This document shows, piece after piece, positions 58,608 through 64,000 of a stretch of DNA of 64,000 bases. Under the pieces are notes generated by a model, which did not search any database, was not told the DNA's origin, and was given only the letters and a program-made list of their open reading frames with translations. Both the position numbers and the translations under genes were made by a program. How positions within the stretch are numbered: the first letter of the stretch is position 1; each line of letters opens with the position of its first letter. The DNA is from Botrytis cinerea B05.10. Its lineage: Eukaryota; Ascomycota; Leotiomycetes; Helotiales; Sclerotiniaceae. Location: NCBI RefSeq assembly GCF_000143535.2, contig NC_037324.1, forward strand, positions 62,001 through 126,000, written 5' to 3'.

Positions 58608-59745
58608 ATAGGGGGTTGGTCTTAGGGTTAGATTAGAGGTTGTTATGGAGGATGGTTTGCTTTAGACTTTCGATGAGTATATGGGGAATATAGATTGGCA
58701 CTGGGTTCTGTATCGATAGTCACTCTAGGATAGTGTCGAACACATAACACAGAATGCGTCCTCAATTATGGTAGAGGGGCTTAAAGGAAGTTGATAGTAT
58801 TCATAAGCAAGCTCCACCACATTATGCAATCTTCTCGTATACGTCACTTGTATCTCACACCATATCTGCCACAGATCATGTTCAATACTTATGATAAGCA
58901 GCTTATCACTTAAAATGCTATCTGTATCATGTCTTTGGTAGAAAAGACAACATTAAATCATCCTCTGCGCTATCATCAACCATTACATTTCGTATCCATC
59001 AAAGCAAATAATAAAATCAGACTTCTAAATTCTCATTAGTGTTTGCTAATGCCAATGCTCATGTGTATTCCTCGTATCTTATGTGTGGCTATGATAAACT
59101 AAAATTCCCGGTCCACATCGCCCATCGATGTACTCAGTCATCAATATACTCCTCTCTCATCACCTCTCATCACCTCCCGTCTCCGACCACTAACCTTCTT
59201 CCAAAACCCAAAAAATCTACAAAATCTTCCTTGTCAGCTATTGACGTCCCGGCGTATGTAACAGTGGCAGCAATTTATCACATTCTTCTCGTCAAATGCA
59301 AGGAAATTGATCACTTAACCGCGTGAACATTTGAATTTTCCCCTAACCCCAATTCCCTAACCATCCATCCTCCTCATCCTTAACAAAAAAAAACATCAAC
59401 CAACCCACAATCCGATCTGCTCTGTGAAATTCGAGCGAGCCCATTCATATTTGATCAATACCAGAAATACGAAAAAACGCCCTATGATATGCATAATCTC
59501 CCACCTGAACCATTCCCAAACGCCACGCTTGAGTCATGAAGTTCAGTTAATGTAGACTACGACATGTCGAGTCCAAAGAGGCAAAAATGAGAAGCTTGTG
59601 CGCTTCAAATAAAATTAACAAAGTGAACAAAGAAAAAAGTCTGTTAGAAGTTTAATGTGCCTTGTGAAGGCAAATAATATGACATTGAAAAGGAAATATT
59701 TGTGTAAGCTGAGTTGTGTTCGCTGTAGTAGTTGCTACATTAGGT
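58608..59745. other. Intergenic, convergent 3' ends
   Basis: No gene; probably holds the 3' UTRs of the transporter and of the kinase gene. Confidence 0.45.
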
Positions 59746-62700
59746 TTACCGATCTCTCTTTAAACTTTTACCCACATTAAGATAATCATCGTTTTCACCC
59801 GTGTTCGAAGACTTTGAAGTAGGTCGAGGCGTAGGAAAAAAATCACCATCAACAACTGTTTGTGATGACTTTGAAGTAGGCCGAGGTGTAGGAAGAAAAT
59901 CACCATCGACAACTGTTTGTGATGACTTTGAAGTAGGCCGGGGAGTATACTCTTCATCTATGAATGAGAATTGTGACTGTGATTGTTTTGGCGTTTTGAA
60001 TAAATCAACCTCTTTATCGCCGGGGCCTTGAAATTTTCCTGGAGGCGTTGAAGTAGCCTCAGAGATCTCCGATGCTAGAGGCATTTCTGATATTGGCGAT
60101 GAAGTAATCGCCTCTTCAGTGACGGTAGGCGGTGGGTCAATTGAGTCAGAATTCAACAATTCTGTCCCAGACACAACACTACCGCGACTGTTCGTGCGCA
60201 TCATTTCTGTACCGAGCTTAGAACCACGATGTGTTTTTGGCGAAGTGGTAGCCTTTGGACTGGTCTTTTCCCGCACAGCTACATCACCCAAAACTTCATC
60301 CTCGTCATCACCAGATTCTGCACATTCATGGCGGTTCTTCTCCAGAATTTCCCGTTTCGCCTTCATTTTTTCGGATGATCGTTGGCGAGAAAGATTTCGG
60401 CGGTGTTCTAATCGCATTGGAGAAGGGCTACTTGGAAGAAGGTTGGGTGGCGGAAGTTTAGGTAATTCATTATCTTCAATCATGTCAACTTCGTTACTGA
60501 TACCAAGTCCAGTCTCGTCCCAATCGCCTGTAGGTCTCCTATTGATGACAACAGGAAGATCATCAGTTGGAAAGGCTTCGGTATCCTCAAAAAGACTTGA
60601 ACTGATGGAATCTTCGCGACTTGAACCTCTGAAACTACCAGCTGGCATATGTGCAAAACCAGACGAAGCAGAAGTAGGGCTGTCTTCAAGACGCAAACTC
60701 TCCTGGCGTAGACCAGACGGTGGAGGATATGCCGGAGAGAAGTTCAAACTTGATATAGGCTCTTTCCATTGACATAATCTACAAAGAACTTCGGTGAGCT
60801 TCGACGCGGTCGGTGGCTTCTCGATTAAAGCGTCGAATTGATGAGGTGCTTGAAGTTCTTTAAGGTATCCAGTGATGGCAACTATTGGAGTTTGAGAATT
60901 GGCGTTCTTGGTTTCGCGAATCATTCGAGCCACATCTGCACCATTGAGTTGAGGTAATTTGAATTCCATCATAATAATATCGAATTTAATATCGCTAACA
61001 GCATATCTCAATGCATCAGCACCATTTGAGACTGTCACTGTGCGACAACGTAATTTCTCCAGCAATTTCTCCATAACCATTCGTGATACTGGGTGATCTT
61101 CACAAATAAGCACATCCAAAGGTCTAAAAGCAGGGCCATCAGATAAGGTAATCTGGGACATCCGTCTCGAGCTTTGACGGCGACGTTGGACACGAAGTAA
61201 TGCATTGGCCTTTTCCCCTTCATTGTCCGAAGAGGAAGGTGACATATCGAATACTTGACTTCGTCGCTTGCGATGGGATAAGAATTCGCCTGGTAAAGGA
61301 CTTCCTTCTTGTGATCCAACTGTTTGGGAGCGAGCTCTAGATGATGAAGAATTACCACTACCTTGTCGGGGAGTGGCAGGCGGTTTTGCTGGCGATGATA
61401 ATGAAAGTGGTGGAGGTGCAGACCCACGTATCTTGATAGGCGATGAAGCGGCAGAGCTAGTACTCTTATGAAGCCCAGGCGATGTTCTAGGCCCATCCAT
61501 AAAACTAGCAGGTGGTGCAAGATTGTTGCTCGATTGCTGTGATAAGCTTGAGGAATTGCTTGAAGTTTTACGTCTAGCTTCATTATTCTGACCTGCAATA
61601 AATGAGACAAGTAAAGGTGATGAAGGTTGTGAGGCCCTACTTGGAGAAGCATCAGCTTGACTGAATCCAGAAGGAGACGAAGGCCGAGCAGTAGCTTTAG
61701 CATTTGACAAGGTTCTTTGAATTGGCATTGGCATTGGCAATACAGGGCTTCCATCCAACGCAGCGGGGGATGTGACTACATTGTTAGCACCACCAGGACT
61801 GACGACTGGCTTGCTTGTGGCCGACATGGCTTCCTGTCGTAATTTCTGTATGACGTCTTTGTTTGCCTTTTCTAGAACTGGTAAGTTTTTGAAAGTAAAA
61901 TTGCCAAAGTCATCTGCTACTACAGGCTCGCTCAGTCGCCTGCTCTTCATATCTCGGACGTGAGGTGGAATGTGCAATGGCATTAAACCTCGTTTGACGT
62001 TATTGACTTGACTCCGAACTCGAGATAAAGCATCATGAGGGCGTTCAGGATATTCGGCACCAGGTGTCGGATGCTGAGTAGATGCTTGATCTTCCATCTC
62101 TTCCGCGAAAGATTGCAAAGTGGCTCCTCTCGCATCAAAATACTCGGTATCCTCAGGATTCTCGGGTGCGGGAACAAATTGTGCATCGTCTTCAAGTAAT
62201 TTGTCCCACTGAGTGCCTTCAAACCAAGGATGGCTTCGGATTTCATCGCCTCCAGTAGGAAACTTCTCTTCTTTGTTGGCCCCAAGCCGTTTTTGAGGGT
62301 CTGAACATAGAAGCTTATTCATAAGATCCTTAGCCTCATCTGAGACATCGTAGTCACCTTCATCCGGCCATGAAATTCGGCGAGCCAGAATGTTTTCGAA
62401 AACTTCATCCGGTGTGCCAGCATGGAATGGTGGATAGCCATAGATGAATTCAAACATGATACATCCTACAGACCACCAGTCACTTACTTCATCTTGACCA
62501 AGGCCATTTACCGTTTCGGGAGCAAGATAGTCAGGTGTACCAACAAATCGACGATTACTATCATCAGGATCGAAAAGAGCCATTGGAGGTGGCATCATAC
62601 CTGTGCTAGTTTGTGGTGGTGTACTGTGCCTAGCATCAGAACTGTGACTAGTGATCGGTTGAAGGCACAAGTCTGGTGATCCAGTAACCTCATTTTCACT

Positions 62701-64000
62701 CAATTCTTCAATAGGTGATCTCCTTTGGTTGAGCGCTTGCTGATTCTGGGACTCGTTCAAAGAAAATTGGTTGAACATAGAAGTCAATGCATCACTGCCG
62801 CCACTATCACTCCGATGGCCAGACTTTCGTCGCGCATCCTTGTTGATAGTATTTTCACGACTCAAATTGAAGTACGAGGGTGTTCCTGAGCTACCTGCAA
62901 CATCTGGGGTCATCTGAGGTGTTGAGCCGGGTGAATGATGGCCCTGGTAATCGAATGACGAAGCACGAGAAGAACTCATTGAAGTCGCTCGAGCAAAAGG
63001 GCCTTGCTTTAGCAGATCTGGTGCAGACTCATTCGCTACGCTGCTTAATACACGCTTTTGACGTCCAATCAAACCCATCCTCGATAGACCAAAATCGGTC
63101 AATTTAAGATGACCCTTTTGATCAATGAGAAGATTGTCAGGCTTCAAATCACGATGTACAATGCCACGACTGTGAAGATGTTCAACCCCAAGGATTACCT
63201 CGCCAAGGTATTTCTTTGCCCAATCCTCCGAAAGACCTCCGAGAACTTTAATGAGAGATGCACAATCGCCACCATTAAGATATTCCATCACTAGGTATAG
63301 ATAGTCTTTACTTGAAAATGTCCAATAGAGCTTCGCGACAAAATCACTCTCACCTTGCCACATCATAATAGCACGTTCAGCCTTAACATTCGTGACTTGA
63401 TTCTTGGCAACCATGTCGGCCTTTTTAAGTACCTTGATAGCATAGTAATCACCAGTTGACTTCTTCTTCGATAAGTAAACACTACCAAAGGCTCCCTTGC
63501 TGATAGGTTTGATGATCTCGAAATCCTTGATCGATGGTGGTACGGCACGTGCTTGGGGGGCACTAACAGAATTTAATCGGGGCGATGGTGGTGGGCGTGG
63601 GTCTGATCCAGCAGCCGAGGACTGACGTCGATGGTGTGACGGAACTAATGCGGGCGAGCTGAACTCGCTTCCGGGAAGCATCGGCGATGCAGTTGGAGAA
63701 ACAATACCCTCGTGGGCGATCGGCAGAATGCGGGGTTTGGAAATTCTCAATGGGGATGATGGAGGTGGCATCCGAACGGGAGACTCTTGTCTTCGGGGTG
63801 AAAGTGTACCAGTAGCGAGAACCATACTTCGCCTGTTTTGCTGTCGTGAACTTGCATGTCGACGAAGATCTCCGAACTCTGAAACTGGAGATTCTGTTCT
63901 TGGCGGACGCCCCATGACCGATGATGATCTGACACTACCATCACTTTCCGCACCCGTGTCACTCTCGAAAAAGATTGATTCTCTTCTTGCTTCTCGGGAT
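59746..64000 (-). CDS. Rim15/Greatwall-type kinase with receiver domain, 5' truncated by window
   Basis: At least 1,418 codons open to the window edge without intron; residue numbers here count from the internal Met at 63915. The frame stays open above it (ESDTGAESDGSVRSSSV), so that Met is not the start. An AGC-type kinase domain begins DFEIIKPISKGAFGSVYL (131-148), with Lys161, HRDLKPDN (254-261) and DFG (274-276). About 180 residues are inserted before GTPDYLAPE (459-467), the split activation segment that defines the Greatwall/Rim15 group, and HPWF closes the lobe. A disordered region follows, then a response-regulator receiver domain LDVLICEDHPVSRMVMEKLL with VAITGYL and IEKPP. In yeast, Rim15 is held back by TORC1 and PKA and triggers quiescence through Igo1/2-PP2A. 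In this copy the phospho-acceptor position is Glu984. The missing 5' part should carry a PAS and zinc-finger region by analogy. Confidence 0.93.
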   Translation of the reverse strand, partial: SREARRESIFFESDTGAESDGSVRSSSVMGRPPRTESPVSEFGDLRRHASSRQQNRRSMVLATGTLSPRRQESPVRMPPPSSPLRISKPRILPIAHEGIVSPTASPMLPGSEFSSPALVPSHHRRQSSAAGSDPRPPPSPRLNSVSAPQARAVPPSIKDFEIIKPISKGAFGSVYLSKKKSTGDYYAIKVLKKADMVAKNQVTNVKAERAIMMWQGESDFVAKLYWTFSSKDYLYLVMEYLNGGDCASLIKVLGGLSEDWAKKYLGEVILGVEHLHSRGIVHRDLKPDNLLIDQKGHLKLTDFGLSRMGLIGRQKRVLSSVANESAPDLLKQGPFARATSMSSSRASSFDYQGHHSPGSTPQMTPDVAGSSGTPSYFNLSRENTINKDARRKSGHRSDSGGSDALTSMFNQFSLNESQNQQALNQRRSPIEELSENEVTGSPDLCLQPITSHSSDARHSTPPQTSTGMMPPPMALFDPDDSNRRFVGTPDYLAPETVNGLGQDEVSDWWSVGCIMFEFIYGYPPFHAGTPDEVFENILARRISWPDEGDYDVSDEAKDLMNKLLCSDPQKRLGANKEEKFPTGGDEIRSHPWFEGTQWDKLLEDDAQFVPAPENPEDTEYFDARGATLQSFAEEMEDQASTQHPTPGAEYPERPHDALSRVRSQVNNVKRGLMPLHIPPHVRDMKSRRLSEPVVADDFGNFTFKNLPVLEKANKDVIQKLRQEAMSATSKPVVSPGGANNVVTSPAALDGSPVLPMPMPIQRTLSNAKATARPSSPSGFSQADASPSRASQPSSPLLVSFIAGQNNEARRKTSSNSSSLSQQSSNNLAPPASFMDGPRTSPGLHKSTSSAASSPIKIRGSAPPPLSLSSPAKPPATPRQGSGNSSSSRARSQTVGSQEGSPLPGEFLSHRKRRSQVFDMSPSSSDNEGEKANALLRVQRRRQSSRRMSQITLSDGPAFRPLDVLICEDHPVSRMVMEKLLEKLRCRTVTVSNGADALRYAVSDIKFDIIMMEFKLPQLNGADVARMIRETKNANSQTPIVAITGYLKELQAPHQFDALIEKPPTASKLTEVLCRLCQWKEPISSLNFSPAYPPPSGLRQESLRLEDSPTSASSGFAHMPAGSFRGSSREDSISSSLFEDTEAFPTDDLPVVINRRPTGDWDETGLGISNEVDMIEDNELPKLPPPNLLPSSPSPMRLEHRRNLSRQRSSEKMKAKREILEKNRHECAESGDDEDEVLGDVAVREKTSPKATTSPKTHRGSKLGTEMMRTNSRGSVVSGTELLNSDSIDPPPTVTEEAITSSPISEMPLASEISEATSTPPGKFQGPGDKEVDLFKTPKQSQSQFSFIDEEYTPRPTSKSSQTVVDGDFLPTPRPTSKSSQTVVDGDFFPTPRPTSKSSNTGENDDYLNVGKSLKRDR
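59810..59946 (-). repeat. 57-bp in-frame tandem repeat in kinase C-terminus
   Basis: Units start at 59810, 59867 and 59924, two full and one partial. Each encodes 19 residues, PRPTSKSSQTVVDGDFLPT. The copies differ at few bases, so the expansion is recent or kept similar. The TPRPTSKSS core could be a phosphorylation or docking site. Confidence 0.9.

Noticed and set aside
58620..58635. TTAGGGTTAG resembling a telomere repeat
   Set aside because: Only one and a half units, within a 3' flank; no array.

Overview
The window looks like a chromosome segment of a filamentous ascomycete. Genes carry short introns (about 45-155 nt) with GT..AG borders and CTAAC-type branch sites. There are three Zn2Cys6 regulators, CE5/CBM1 plant cell wall hydrolysis, a PhiA-type surface protein, a dispersed 5S rRNA gene and AT-rich islands of RIP type. 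I think of Leotiomycetes such as Botrytis/Sclerotinia, but that is inference without any database search. Most genes were rebuilt here by joining exons by eye with phase checking; exon borders are given in each entry.

Layout. 1-6.5 kb is a decayed, accessory-looking block: a RIP-degraded Tc1/mariner element with readable inverted repeats and TA duplication (770-2146), an intact BAHD-type acyltransferase, the 5' end of a SAM methyltransferase whose body has dissolved into an AT-rich island, and a membrane-anchor N-terminus that breaks off in a decamer repeat. It reads like the ruin of a secondary-metabolite cluster. 7.4-15.2 kb holds two divergent gene pairs: a Ure2p-like GST opposite an NMT1/THI5-like solute-binding-type protein, and a Zn2Cys6 factor opposite a Dal5-type permease. 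Both divergent promoters are dense in HGATAR (GATA-factor) sites, which suggests a nitrogen-regulated uptake/assimilation module.

16-36.4 kb: PhiA-like secreted protein, 5S rRNA, a second Zn2Cys6 factor, candidate small spliced genes, a CE5 acetylxylan esterase with CBM1, a soluble fumarate reductase-like flavoprotein, a 38-residue transmembrane micropeptide with a 5'UTR intron, a secreted beta-propeller (carboxymuconate cyclase-like) protein, a tail-anchored hypothetical protein and an LPLAT acyltransferase. 38-53 kb: a bZIP factor, a cyclase-family (PF04199-like) metal hydrolase with a GC-AG intron, a third Zn2Cys6 factor, an epoxide hydrolase, a type I membrane protein and a second Dal5-type permease, which together could form a catabolic neighbourhood. 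56.8-64 kb: a DHA2 drug-efflux MFS and the 3' part of a Rim15/Greatwall-type kinase with a receiver domain in which the phospho-acceptor Asp is replaced by Glu. The last gene runs off the window edge.
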